Shown: positions 17,227 through 25,714, counted from the stretch's first letter. The stretch: 64,000 nt of DNA from an uncultured Alphaproteobacteria bacterium (GCA_934270475.1 CAKQPS010000004.1:62001-126000), one strand, 5' to 3'. Numbers and translations: made by a program. Notes: generated from the letters alone by a model not told the origin.

Positions 17227-18315
17227 ATGAAGACAAAAACAGTTTTAAACACAATCATCAACGCCGACTGCATTGAAACAATGAACCAGCTGGAAGAAAA
17301 CTCGGTTGATGTTATTTTTGCCGACCCGCCGTATAATATGCAATTGGGTGAAGCATTGCTGCGTCCGGACAATACAATTGTAAACGGCGTAGACGAAGAG
17401 TGGGACAGCTTTGAAAGCTTGGCGGCTTATGATGAATATACCAAACAATGGCTCAGCGCCGCCCGCCGGATTTTGAAAGATGACGGCAGCATTTGGGTGA
17501 TTGGGTCTTATCACAATATTTTTCGCGTTGGCTACATTTTACAAAATTTAGGCTTTTGGATTTTGAATGATGTGATTTGGAACAAAACTAATCCTATGCC
17601 AAATTTTAAGGGAACGCGTTTTACCAATGCTCATGAAACTTTGATTTGGGCGGTAAAAAATCCTAAAGCAAAATACACTTTCAATTATGAGGCTATGAAG
17701 GCGCTTAATGACGAAACGCAAATGCGCAGTATTTGGGAAATTCCAATTTGCACTGGCAAAGAACGCCTGAAAAACGAACATGGTGAAAAACTGCACCCTA
17801 CCCAAAAACCCGAAGCCTTGCTCTATCGTGTAATTTTAGCATCTACCAAACCCGGTGATGTGGTTTTAGACCCATTCTTTGGAACAGGTACAACCGGCGC
17901 TATCGCCAAAAAAATGGGACGCAACTTTATTGGCATTGAACGCGACAGTTCGTATGTTGAAGGAGCTCAAGCACGCTTGGCGGCAATTGAACCGCTTAAC
18001 GGCGAAGCTTTAGAATATACCGTAAAGAAAAAATTGCAGCGTGTTCCGTTCGGTGCGGTAATAGAGCATGGTATGCTGGCTCCAGGAGATGTGTTGAGCG
18101 ACGCCAACGGCAAGCACTTTGCCACAATCCGCGCAGATGGTTCAATAAAAAGCAGCAATGCCGAAGGTTCAATTCACCAAGTCGGTGCAGCAGAACAAAA
18201 TGCAGCAGCTTGCAACGGCTGGGAATATTGGTATTTTAAAGACGGTAAAAACGGTTTGGTTTGTATTGACGAGCTGCGCTGCCAGCTGCGTCAGGAAATG
18301 TATGGGACTAAATAA
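17227..18315 (+). CDS. ccrM: Cell-cycle adenine methyltransferase CcrM (GANTC)
   Basis: 362 residues from ATG 17227; a GTG at 17215 is possible. It methylates adenine in GANTC and in well-studied alphaproteobacteria times cell-cycle transcription. VIFADPPYNMQL is motif IV (DPPY) near the N-terminus and DPFFGTGTTGAIAKKMGRNF is the cofactor motif, the order expected for a beta-class enzyme. The C-terminal 100 residues (from about RVPFGAVIEHGM, including WEYWYFKDG) form the DNA-binding RAMA domain typical of CcrM. It has no cognate endonuclease here. Confidence 0.93.
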   Translation: MKTKTVLNTIINADCIETMNQLEENSVDVIFADPPYNMQLGEALLRPDNTIVNGVDEEWDSFESLAAYDEYTKQWLSAARRILKDDGSIWVIGSYHNIFRVGYILQNLGFWILNDVIWNKTNPMPNFKGTRFTNAHETLIWAVKNPKAKYTFNYEAMKALNDETQMRSIWEIPICTGKERLKNEHGEKLHPTQKPEALLYRVILASTKPGDVVLDPFFGTGTTGAIAKKMGRNFIGIERDSSYVEGAQARLAAIEPLNGEALEYTVKKKLQRVPFGAVIEHGMLAPGDVLSDANGKHFATIRADGSIKSSNAEGSIHQVGAAEQNAAACNGWEYWYFKDGKNGLVCIDELRCQLRQEMYGTK

Positions 18316-18317
18316 AA

Positions 18318-19436
18318 TTGAGCAGTGAACACAGACCGGATTATAAAGAGTTTAGAGATAAAGCCGAGCAAGAAAATAATAATCTTGCGCCCAAAGGCGA
18401 TTGCTATGCGGCAATTGATTTAGGTACAAACTCTTGCCGGTTGGTCATTGCACAGCCCACGCCAAGTTCTTTCCATGTAGTAGAAACTTTTTCCCGCGTT
18501 ACCCGTTTGGGAGAAGGAATTATCAACGGCAATATGCTGTCTAAGCCGGCAATAAGGCGCACGATTGCCGCCCTAAAAGTCTGCGGCGCCATTATCAATG
18601 AATATAAACCAATTGCGCGTATGCGCTTTGTAGCGACGGCGGCTTGCCGGCGGGCGCTTAACTGCCGCGAATTTGAAACGGCGGTAAAACAAGCCACCGG
18701 CTTAAATATGGAAGTAATATCTTCAAAAGAAGAAGCGCGTTTGGCGGTTGTGGGCTGTATGCCTTTGCTGAACCGCATGATTAAACGGGCGCTGGTTTTT
18801 GATATTGGCGGCGGCTCTACCGAAATTTCCTTGGCACGAGTTACCGAAACCGGCAAAACTTTTATTGAAGGCTTTGTTTCCCTGCCCTATGGCGTGGTAA
18901 CCATTTCAGAAGCTTTCCCTGGGAAAGATATGACCAATTTGGCATATGACACCATTGTTGAGCGCACGCAAAAAATTTTACAGGAATTTGAAGATAAATA
19001 TCATATCAGCGAGGCAATCCGCAATCAGGAAATTCAGGTAATCGGCACCTCGGGAACGGTTACGGTTTTGGGAGCTGTGCATTTGAACTTGCCGCGCTAT
19101 AACCGAGCCGCCGTAGACGGTATAGCCCTATCCGGTTCAGATGTTGAAAAAGTTATCCGCCGCATCAAAAATATGGGCTATGAAGGTCGCTGCAAGCATT
19201 CTTGCATCGGCAAGCAGAAAGCTGATTTAACCATGGCGGGCTGCACCATTATTGAAGCCTTATGCACGTTTTGGACTGTTTCCGAAATAACCATTGCCGA
19301 CCGTGGTATCCGCGAGGGTATTCTTTTGGATATGATGCACCATCAAAAAAACAATTACTTCCATAAAGGCGGAAAACGCCACAAACTTTTCAGAAAAGGA
19401 CGTTATCATGGACAACGAAAACCTAGCTGCGATTGA
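18318..19436 (+). CDS. Ppx/GppA family phosphatase, first copy
   Basis: 372 residues beginning at TTG 18318, two bases after ccrM; there is no nearby ATG, so the start is uncertain. The actin-like ATPase fold is shown by AAIDLGTNSCRLVI and FDIGGGSTEISLA. Relatives hydrolyse polyphosphate or pppGpp. The C-terminal HD-type domain of long GppA proteins is absent and the tail is basic. The last 29 bp overlap the second copy. In alphaproteobacteria one such gene often precedes rlmE; two in tandem is less usual. Confidence 0.82.
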   Translation: MSSEHRPDYKEFRDKAEQENNNLAPKGDCYAAIDLGTNSCRLVIAQPTPSSFHVVETFSRVTRLGEGIINGNMLSKPAIRRTIAALKVCGAIINEYKPIARMRFVATAACRRALNCREFETAVKQATGLNMEVISSKEEARLAVVGCMPLLNRMIKRALVFDIGGGSTEISLARVTETGKTFIEGFVSLPYGVVTISEAFPGKDMTNLAYDTIVERTQKILQEFEDKYHISEAIRNQEIQVIGTSGTVTVLGAVHLNLPRYNRAAVDGIALSGSDVEKVIRRIKNMGYEGRCKHSCIGKQKADLTMAGCTIIEALCTFWTVSEITIADRGIREGILLDMMHHQKNNYFHKGGKRHKLFRKGRYHGQRKPSCD

Positions 19437-20349
19437 TTTAGGCACAAACTCTTGCCGAATTCGCATTACCGATCCCAAAGGCAATTTGCTCTATCGTGAG
19501 GCGGTCACAATTAAATTAGGCGAAGGTATTTATGAAAGCGGCAACTTTTCGCAGGCTGCCATTCAGCGCGGGGTTGATTGTTTGGTGCGCTTTGGCGAAT
19601 TGATGAAGGATTACAATGTCGGACATTATAGAGCAGTAGCGACTGCCTCTTGCCGTAAAGCGCAGAACAGCAGTGTTTTTATTCAAATGGTGCAAGAGCT
19701 CAGCGGTATAACTTTAGAAGTTATATCCGCCGAAGAAGAAGCTCTTTTGAACCTTAAAGGCGCTATACAGAACGTTCCGCCCTCAGCAAAATATGTGCTG
19801 CTATATGATTTAGGCGGCGGCTCCACCGAAATTATTTTAGCAAAAAACGGTAAAGAGCCTAAGGAAATTTATACTTTGTCCGTGCCTTGGGGAGCACGCA
19901 CCGCTTCCGAAGCCTTTGATTTACTGGAATATGATGAAGATAAGGCGCAAAAACTGCGGACAAACATAAAAAAATATGTTGAAGAATTTTTGGTTAACTC
20001 TGAATTTTTGATGTATCTGCCGCAATGCTTTTGTATTGCCACCTCAAGCACTCCGCTGCGTTTGTTCAGTATGATTAACAAAACCGGCGCTTATAACAAA
20101 GATTTTGCCGATGGTTTGTCGGCAACCACCGAACAAATAGATAAGCAAATAGATGAAATTTTGCAGATGAATTTGGAGCAACTCAGCGAAAGCCCGTATA
20201 TCGGAGAAAACCGCGCGCCGATTTTTGTTGCCGCCTGCATAATATTTCAAACAATTTATCAGGTATTGCAAATAAAAGAATTAACAGCTTCGCTCAAAGG
20301 TGCACAAGAAGCAATTATAGCAGAATTGGAGCAAAAATGGCAAAATTAA
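19408..20349 (+). CDS. Ppx/GppA family phosphatase, second copy
   Basis: 313 residues from ATG 19408 with AAAGGA upstream. The same motifs as the preceding gene occur (AAIDLGTNSCRIRI, YDLGGGSTEIILA), but the rest has diverged strongly and the protein is 60 residues shorter. The C-terminal half is lineage-specific. It may be a specialised or regulatory paralogue acting on polyphosphate or (p)ppGpp. It overlaps both neighbours (29 bp with the first copy, 13 bp with rlmE), so the three genes form a tightly coupled operon. Confidence 0.8.
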   Translation: MDNENLAAIDLGTNSCRIRITDPKGNLLYREAVTIKLGEGIYESGNFSQAAIQRGVDCLVRFGELMKDYNVGHYRAVATASCRKAQNSSVFIQMVQELSGITLEVISAEEEALLNLKGAIQNVPPSAKYVLLYDLGGGSTEIILAKNGKEPKEIYTLSVPWGARTASEAFDLLEYDEDKAQKLRTNIKKYVEEFLVNSEFLMYLPQCFCIATSSTPLRLFSMINKTGAYNKDFADGLSATTEQIDKQIDEILQMNLEQLSESPYIGENRAPIFVAACIIFQTIYQVLQIKELTASLKGAQEAIIAELEQKWQN

Positions 20350-21026
20350 CAGCATCGGCAAAACTTATCCGTGGGCGCAACCACTTAACGGTTAAGGTTA
20401 AAACCGCAAAATATAATAAACCATCTTCCAACCGCTGGCTGCAGCGCCAGTTAAACGATCCTTACGTATCAGAATCCAAGCGGTTGGGCTATCGTTCGCG
20501 GGCGGCGTTTAAGCTGATTCAGCTTGATGAAAAATATCACTTTTTAGGCAAAGGCAAAACCATTGTTGACTTAGGCTGCGCTCCAGGCGGCTGGACACAG
20601 GTTGCTGCTCAGCGCAACAAAGGCAGCGGACAGATTGTCGGCATGGATTTGCTGCCGGCAGAACCAATTGAAGGAGCCATTTTACTGCAGCAGGATTTTA
20701 CCGAACCGAGCGCTGCTGATAAACTGAAAGAACTTTTGCACGGTCCTGCCGATGTGGTGATGAGCGACATGGCAGCAAATACCACCGGTCACCAACAAAC
20801 CGACCACCTGCGCACCATTGCTTTGGTGGAACTTGCCTATGAATTTGCCAAAGAGGTTTTAGCCGAGGGCGGTATTTTTATAGCTAAAGTTTTCCAAGGC
20901 GGAACCGAAGGCGAACTTTTAACCGATATGAAAAAGAACTTTGCCAAAGTTACCCACTTCAAACCAGACGCCAGCCGCCAAGATTCGGTTGAAATGTATG
21001 TGGTAGCTCAAGGTTTCAAAGGATAG
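20337..21026 (+). CDS. rlmE: 23S rRNA 2'-O-methyltransferase RlmE (FtsJ)
   Basis: 229 residues, normal length. It methylates the ribose of U2552 in 23S rRNA, a late step in large-subunit assembly. YRSRAAFKLIQLDEKY holds the first lysine of the K-D-K-E tetrad, TIVDLGCAPGGWTQVA is the cofactor motif, VMSDMAANTTG carries the catalytic Asp, and IAKVFQGG the second Lys. The N-terminal 30 residues are basic and probably contact RNA. It is the last gene of the ccrM-ppx-rlmE run. Confidence 0.92.
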   Translation: MAKLTASAKLIRGRNHLTVKVKTAKYNKPSSNRWLQRQLNDPYVSESKRLGYRSRAAFKLIQLDEKYHFLGKGKTIVDLGCAPGGWTQVAAQRNKGSGQIVGMDLLPAEPIEGAILLQQDFTEPSAADKLKELLHGPADVVMSDMAANTTGHQQTDHLRTIALVELAYEFAKEVLAEGGIFIAKVFQGGTEGELLTDMKKNFAKVTHFKPDASRQDSVEMYVVAQGFKG

Positions 21027-21081
21027 TCTAAAACTATCTAATAATTGTATTTATTTGACATTTATTTTTAATTGATATATT

Positions 21082-21204
21082 AATAGATATCCCCCAGTAA
21101 ACTGGGGGTTCTATTATTGATACAAACCTTTGGTTTGACCACGCTCGTTGGCGTGGAACGGTGTCTAACGACACCTTTGCATTCAACCCCCGATAAATCG
21201 GTGG
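21082..21204. mobile_element. Run of five hairpins, possible IS200/IS605-type remnant
   Basis: Five consecutive stem-loops fill this gap: CCCCCAGT-aa-ACTGGGGG (21091-21108, with AATAGA/TCTATT outside), AAACC/GGTTT (21124-21136), CCACGC/GCGTGG (21139-21156), GGTGTC-taac-GACACC (21160-21175), and an imperfect CCCCCGAT-aa-ATCGGTGG (21187-21204). The outer two resemble each other, as the subterminal hairpins of IS200/IS605 elements do. No transposase or TnpB is present, so a non-autonomous or decayed copy is suggested. A stand-alone structured RNA is the alternative. Confidence 0.35.
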
Positions 21205-21335
21205 ATTTCTGTAACGAATGTATTAAACGGTCGTTTTTTTTACACACTTTTGTTTTGCTAGCAAAAATAGTCTGCTTTTATACCCTATAAATTCTCCTTA
21301 ATTTTCATTTCATTGACAAATTTTTAGATAAGCAC

Positions 21336-21364
21336 TTGACAAAATAAACATAAACAGGTATTTT
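21336..21364 (+). promoter_or_regulatory. Promoter of the duplicated membrane-protein gene
   Basis: TTGACA (21336-21341), 17 bases, TATTTT (21359-21364). Between this and the start codon lies the perfect palindrome ATTTACGTAAAT (21383-21394), but no Shine-Dalgarno site. Confidence 0.6.
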
Positions 21365-21405
21365 AGAGACAGAAAAAAAATTATTTACGTAAATTCTTCT
21401 GCCTT

Positions 21406-21924
21406 ATGATTAAGTTTAAGATTAAGGTTAAGAAATCCCGCATGTGGATTCCTGCCTTAGGTGTGATAATTGCTTATGGATTTTTCCATAACTGCGCTAT
21501 CGCGCCTTATTTCAGCAACTGCCGTGTGATTGATTGGTCTCAGCTGATTTTAACTTTCAGCGTTGTTATCGGACTTGGCGGCGCCAGAGACATTGTCTTG
21601 CAGCGTTTTCGTTACCTTGGTCCTATACAAAAAGCCATTGATGTCACAACTGGCAACAAAGAGTTGAGCACCCGCTTTTGGATTCCGGCAATCGGCTGGA
21701 TTATCGTTATGGGCTACAGCAATAATTTTGTTGTCTCACCTTACTTTGGGATTAACCCTGTCGATTGGGAAGGATTGCTTGCTTCATTGAGTATTTTGCT
21801 CACTGTCAGCGGTGCACGCGATTACGGTATTTATGCTTCCGAGCGCAAAACCACTGAAAATGATGAAGCTAAAGCGGAAAACGCTCAAGAGTCGTTATCG
21901 GAAAAATCGGAAGTTCCGGTTTAA
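21406..21924 (+). CDS. Membrane protein with internal duplication, holin-like
   Basis: 172 residues made of two similar halves. Residues 12-67 and 89-145 share the pattern R-x-WIPA-x-G-xII..G...N....PYF....DW..L...S.....GARD, so the gene arose by internal duplication. Each half has two hydrophobic segments. The pattern recalls three-helix phage and gene-transfer-agent holins, but the doubled form is unfamiliar. The acidic C-terminal tail is soluble. The start has no Shine-Dalgarno site; it is chosen because it is the only ATG before the first repeat. Confidence 0.65.
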   Translation: MIKFKIKVKKSRMWIPALGVIIAYGFFHNCAIAPYFSNCRVIDWSQLILTFSVVIGLGGARDIVLQRFRYLGPIQKAIDVTTGNKELSTRFWIPAIGWIIVMGYSNNFVVSPYFGINPVDWEGLLASLSILLTVSGARDYGIYASERKTTENDEAKAENAQESLSEKSEVPV

Positions 21925-21936
21925 CCTTAAACAAAA

Positions 21937-21964
21937 AAACAGCCTTTGCTAAGGCTGTTTTTTT
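21937..21964. terminator. Bidirectional terminator
   Basis: A 10-bp stem (21937-21946 with 21951-21960) and a TGCT loop have T-runs on both strands, between the convergent holin-like and histidine kinase genes. Confidence 0.85.
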
Positions 21965-21968
21965 GTTA

Positions 21969-23225
21969 TCATTTTGGCAAAATCACACTAAACACGCTTC
22001 CTTTGCTAAACTCACTCTGCACTTTCAGCTGTCCGTGATATTTATTGACAATTTCCTGCGCCAGCGAAAGCCCTAGTCCAAAGCCGCCGCTCTGTCGGTT
22101 TCGTCCTTTATCAGCTCGGTAAAAACGTTCAAAAATGTGAGGCAAATCCTCCGCCTTTATACCGATTCCTTCATCTTGAACCGCAATTTTTACTCTATGT
22201 TCGTCTGACGTGATTTTTACAGAAATTTTCTTATCTTCCGGTGTATATTTTACGGCGTTATCCAGCAAAATAATCAACAGCCTTTCCAAATGCTGCGCCG
22301 ACATTTTAACCGACACATTCGGCTCGCAAACAACTTTAATCGCGTCTTTTCTGTTTTTATGCACCATATTCAAACGCTCAACCAACGGCAACAAAACACC
22401 AGCTGCTTTCAATTCAGCAACCGCAGTGTTTTCTGTTCGTTCCAAACGTGTCAGCGCCAACAGATTTTCCACCAAACCTGACATATTTTTCGTTTCGTCT
22501 CGCATAACCTGCAAAGCCTTGGCGTTTTGCGGCTGCTTTTCCAAAATTTCGGTATAAGTCAGCAGCACACTGAGTGGCGTTTTCAATTCATGCGATGCGT
22601 CCGAAACAAACTCTTTTTGCTTGCGATAGGCTTCTGCCAATGGTTTTATGGCATTATTTGCCAACAGCGACGCCGCCAAAATTGAAAGCAACAGCAAAAT
22701 TCCGACGGTGACCAAACCATAGCTTTTATAACGATGTGTAACATAAAAATACGGCGTAACATTTAAAAGCACCACCACTCGATATTCATCTCCGTCCGGT
22801 TCATTTTTCCAACTTTCTGAAAGCGCTAAAAAACGCCAACGCTCACCATTATTTTTAATCTTTACGCTTTTAATTTCTCCGTCATTTTCCTGCCAGTCTG
22901 CCATTTTTTGCGTCAGCATATCGCCAGCCTGACCGGCTGGCTGTTCCAAACGGCGCATTTTACCGTTTACAAATCCGTAAGAAAAAAAGTGCAAAGCGTT
23001 ATTGCTCGCCGCCACCGCGATTCGCTCAGGTTTTACCGCCAATTCATCAGAGTCCTGCTTAAACTCAAAAACTTCTTCCTGCAAATAGTCATATAAACTC
23101 GAGGCAATCACATTTTTTGAAATAATCCGATATGCCGCATACCCGCCCAAAAATATAAGCAAAGATACGCTGAACAATATCAAGGCGTATCTAACAAGAA
23201 GTTTGCGTTTTAAAATATCTATCAT
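21969..23225 (-). CDS. Sensor histidine kinase (PmrB-like context)
   Basis: 418 residues. Two membrane segments (about 13-35 and 170-190) flank a periplasmic sensor of about 135 residues. DASHELKTPLSVLLTYTE holds the phospho-acceptor histidine. LLDNAVKYTPEDKK is the N box, DEGIGIKAEDLPHIFERFYR the G1/F boxes, and GGFGLGLSLAQEIV the G2 box, so the ATPase is intact. It overlaps the response regulator by 4 bp and is its partner. A truncated eptA gene across the divergent promoter suggests an envelope-stress or lipid A signal, as in PmrAB, but sensor specificity cannot be read from the sequence. Confidence 0.9.
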   Translation of the reverse strand: MIDILKRKLLVRYALILFSVSLLIFLGGYAAYRIISKNVIASSLYDYLQEEVFEFKQDSDELAVKPERIAVAASNNALHFFSYGFVNGKMRRLEQPAGQAGDMLTQKMADWQENDGEIKSVKIKNNGERWRFLALSESWKNEPDGDEYRVVVLLNVTPYFYVTHRYKSYGLVTVGILLLLSILAASLLANNAIKPLAEAYRKQKEFVSDASHELKTPLSVLLTYTEILEKQPQNAKALQVMRDETKNMSGLVENLLALTRLERTENTAVAELKAAGVLLPLVERLNMVHKNRKDAIKVVCEPNVSVKMSAQHLERLLIILLDNAVKYTPEDKKISVKITSDEHRVKIAVQDEGIGIKAEDLPHIFERFYRADKGRNRQSGGFGLGLSLAQEIVNKYHGQLKVQSEFSKGSVFSVILPK

Positions 23226-23911
23226 TTAAGCTCCAGCATATATCCAATATTTTTCAGCAAGTTTATCTGCATATTATCCTGCCAAATTTTAATTTTTTTA
23301 CGCAAATTGTAAATATAAGAATCCAAACTTGCACTGCTAATTTCAGGATTATTGCCCCATACTTTTTCAAAAAGCGTTTCGCGTAAAATGGTTTTATCAT
23401 GATTTACAAATAAAATTTGCAGAATTTTGAACTCGGTTTTAGAAAAGTTAAGCGTATTCTTACCATCGCTCAAAGTATTCTGTGCACAGTCCAACACAAA
23501 GCCTCCGGCTTCAAACATACTGTCGACATACGGCTTGTTTTTACGGCGCAAAACGGCGTGAATCCGCGCTTTCAGTTCACGGATTTCAAATGGTTTTGTA
23601 ATATAGTCGTCGGCGCCCACTTCCAATGCCTGCACGCAGTCGTCCAATTCTGATTTTGCCGTTAAAAAGATAATTCCGCCGGTGTAATGACCTTTTTTAA
23701 TATCGCGCAGCCACTTGCAGATTTCTATTCCCGAAAGCTCCGGCAGCATCCAATCCAGTAGCACCACGTCATATTGCGCCGTTCCATATTTTACTTCATC
23801 AATGGCTTCGGCACCGGTTTCCGCCAAATCGACCTCGTAACCGTCAATTTCCAGCAAAGTTTTAATACCATGCCCCAAATTCGTATCATCTTCAACCAAT
23901 AAAATACGCAT
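23222..23911 (-). CDS. OmpR-family response regulator (PmrA-like context)
   Basis: 229 residues. The receiver domain has the acidic pair in VEDDTN, the phospho-acceptor in VVLLDWMLPELSG and the lysine in ITKPFEIREL. The C-terminal 95 residues form a winged helix (NFSKTEFKILQILFVNHDKT, then the recognition helix region SSASLDSYIYNLRKKI). The start has an AGGAGACG site. It probably binds the six ATCTGAAA repeats just upstream, controlling itself and the divergent gene. Confidence 0.92.
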   Translation of the reverse strand: MRILLVEDDTNLGHGIKTLLEIDGYEVDLAETGAEAIDEVKYGTAQYDVVLLDWMLPELSGIEICKWLRDIKKGHYTGGIIFLTAKSELDDCVQALEVGADDYITKPFEIRELKARIHAVLRRKNKPYVDSMFEAGGFVLDCAQNTLSDGKNTLNFSKTEFKILQILFVNHDKTILRETLFEKVWGNNPEISSASLDSYIYNLRKKIKIWQDNMQINLLKNIGYMLELK

Positions 23912-23958
23912 AAACGTCTCCTGATAAAATATTTTATGCTGTTTTTATTAAGAGCGCA

Positions 23959-24031
23959 ATCTGAAATTTATCTGAAAGAATTTTAATTTTATCTGAAATT
24001 TTTTTCAGATTTTTTCAGATTGTTTTCAGAT
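23959..24031. promoter_or_regulatory. Six phased ATCTGAAA operator repeats
   Basis: ATCTGAAA occurs at 23959, 23970 and 23991, and its reverse TTTCAGAT at 24003, 24013 and 24024. Start-to-start steps are 11, 21, 12, 10 and 11 bases, about whole turns of DNA, so all copies lie on nearly the same face. The array fills the divergent promoter region between the response regulator and the eptA-like fragment and is the likely binding site of the regulator. Confidence 0.7.
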
Positions 24032-24077
24032 TGACCTTCTAATTTCGGCAATGTACCAACAGGAGGACAAACAAAAA

Positions 24078-24599
24078 ATGAACAGAATAAATATAAAATC
24101 AACAACGTTAATCTGCATTGTTTCCCTTTACTTTGCAACGGTCTTAAACCTGTCGTTTTGGCGCTACATAACACACAACATTCAAATCGACAGCCCGATG
24201 ATGTTGCTGTTCGCCTTTTCCCTTGGCATCTTTATATTTGTTCCGCTTTATGCGCTGTTCAATCTTTTGTTTTGTCCTTATGTTGGTAAGCTGATAACAA
24301 CAATATTGCTTCTAGGCTCGGCTGCGGCAAACTATTATATGTATGCTGACGGCATTTATATTGACTCCGATATGGTTCGAAACATTATGGAAACCAACCT
24401 GCGCGAAACAACAGAACACACCTCTTTTTCCTTCTGGATGTATGTTTTGTTTACCGGTGTGGTTCCGGCAATGCTGTTACAAATGTGCCGCATACAATAT
24501 CAACCTGCCGCCGCCAAGCTCAAACAGCTGTCTATAATTCAAATATGGACATTACAGCCGGCTGCCGATCCAGCGCTCTCGCCGTCAAATAATAATTGA
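24078..24599 (+). pseudogene. Truncated eptA (lipid A phosphoethanolamine transferase)
   Basis: 173 residues from ATG 24078 (AGGAGG upstream) match only the N-terminal membrane domain of EptA/PmrC: several hydrophobic segments, then GIYIDSDMVRNIMETNLRET, a characteristic segment. Intact proteins have about 540 residues, with a periplasmic sulfatase-like catalytic domain; here the frame leaves the family after about residue 150, ends in an unrelated tail (TLQPAADPALSPSNNN), and no catalytic domain follows. A deletion has probably removed it. The intact promoter and regulator suggest recent loss, or a retained membrane remnant. Confidence 0.75.
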
Positions 24600-24658
24600 C
24601 AACAGCCTGAAAAAAGCCGATAATCCATACATCTTTTAATTATTAAATTTGAATCATT

Positions 24659-24961
24659 ATGGTGTATTGGATTATTTATTTAACCTGCATTGCGGTTTTT
24701 GCTGCCATTTTATATTTAGACAGCGATGAACACAGCAAGTTTTTAGCCTGTTTTCATAAATGGTCGCAGCGCATTGTCCGGGTGTTGTTTATTGTAATTA
24801 TCGGTTTAATCCCGCTGATTCCGTTATATCCGGATTCTTTTTGGCAGTTTAACTGGGGAATTGCAGCTTTATTCCAATGGGGCGGCATTGCCATTATCGG
24901 CTTTGGTTTCGGTTGGGCAATAGTTTTGCTTATCAAGCTGCTACGTTGGGTATGGAAATAA
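24659..24961 (+). CDS. Small three-helix membrane protein
   Basis: 100 residues with three hydrophobic segments (WIIYLTCIAVFAAILYL, VLFIVIIGLIPLIPLY, and IAIIGFGFGWAIVLLIKLL). The start ATG has no Shine-Dalgarno site; the leader is AT-rich (TTTTAATTATTAAATTTGAATC), as for several other small genes in the window. I do not recognise the family. Confidence 0.55.
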   Translation: MVYWIIYLTCIAVFAAILYLDSDEHSKFLACFHKWSQRIVRVLFIVIIGLIPLIPLYPDSFWQFNWGIAALFQWGGIAIIGFGFGWAIVLLIKLLRWVWK

Positions 24962-24966
24962 AAATT

Positions 24967-25034
24967 AAAGCTCTCGCAGAAAATGAATTTTATCTTTTCA
25001 AAGATATGCTTCAAATTTGGCGAGAGCTTTTTTT
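24967..25034 (+). terminator. Terminator with long loop
   Basis: A perfect 11-bp stem (24967-24977 with 25020-25030) encloses a 42-base loop and is followed by T. It ends the small membrane-protein gene five bases upstream. Confidence 0.7.
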
Positions 25035-25038
25035 GCAT

Positions 25039-25064
25039 AAAAAAACCGTCATAAAAACAGACGG
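25039..25064 (-). terminator. Terminator of tRNA-Arg
   Basis: CCGTC (25046-25050) pairs with GACGG (25060-25064), followed on the minus strand by a run of T. It lies 12 bases past the tRNA's CCA end. Confidence 0.6.
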
Positions 25065-25076
25065 CTGAAAGAAAAT

Positions 25077-25153
25077 TGGCGCGCTCCGGGCGATTCGAAC
25101 GCCCGACCCACAGCTTAGAAGGCTGTTGCTCTATCCTGCTGAGCTAGGAGCGC
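25077..25153 (-). tRNA. tRNA-Arg (TCT)
   Basis: A complete 77-base cloverleaf with encoded CCA. The anticodon loop is CTTCTAA, reading AGA codons. The acceptor arm is GCGCTCC/GGAGCGC and the T loop is TTCGAAT. Confidence 0.95.
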
Positions 25154-25304
25154 AACTTAACAATCTGCAACATAAATCGCACAAAAATCAGCTGTTGTCA
25201 ACAAATAAAATAAATTATTTTTAATTTTTTGTCTTGCCTTTTAGACAAATTTAGGTTATGGTAAAGAAGATTTCAAATTATTAAAGTTTTCAAAAATTAT
25301 TATC

Positions 25305-25625
25305 ATGGCAGAAAATTGCTTTATCCACTTTATGGACAGTGTTAACAAGTTCTCTTCTGAGGAACGTTCTGAGATTTCTAAGTCCTTCCGCAAAGATCTG
25401 AAGGCTTACAAAATCAGCGGCGCAATCATGAAAATTGTCGAAAGCGCCAGCAACAAGGTTCCTGTGTACATCAATGTGATGTGTCAGCAGGCTCGCAAGA
25501 AGGACTTTATCGCCGAGTTCAATGAAGAGTGTTCTCGACTCCGTCGCCTGTATCTTCGCGACCGCGCTGAGTTGGCGGAGAAGATTAGTGCGCTCCATGA
25601 AGTTGTGAAGGATAGCCTCAAATAA
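25305..25625 (+). CDS. Small soluble protein with atypical codon use
   Basis: 106 residues, mostly helical and charged (ends RAELAEKISALHEVVKDSLK). I do not recognise it. Codon choice differs from neighbours: eight of twelve lysines use AAG, and CTC, TCC and CGC are common, whereas flanking genes strongly prefer AAA. There is no Shine-Dalgarno site; the leader is AT-rich (TTCAAAAATTATTATC before ATG). A strong terminator follows. The gene at 45806 shows the same features. Recent transfer or selection for high expression could explain the codons. Confidence 0.6.
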   Translation: MAENCFIHFMDSVNKFSSEERSEISKSFRKDLKAYKISGAIMKIVESASNKVPVYINVMCQQARKKDFIAEFNEECSRLRRLYLRDRAELAEKISALHEVVKDSLK

Positions 25626-25643
25626 GGCGAATCCAATCAGATT

Positions 25644-25684
25644 AAAGAGCACCGTTTTAGCAATAAAAACAGTGCTCTTTTTTT
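25644..25684 (+). terminator. Terminator of the 106-residue gene
   Basis: AAAGAGCAC (25644-25652) pairs with GTGCTCTTT (25672-25680); GTTTT/AAAAC continues the stem inward, and seven T follow. Confidence 0.85.
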
Positions 25685-25714
25685 GTGTTGTAACAAAACC
25701 CAAATTTAAAATTA

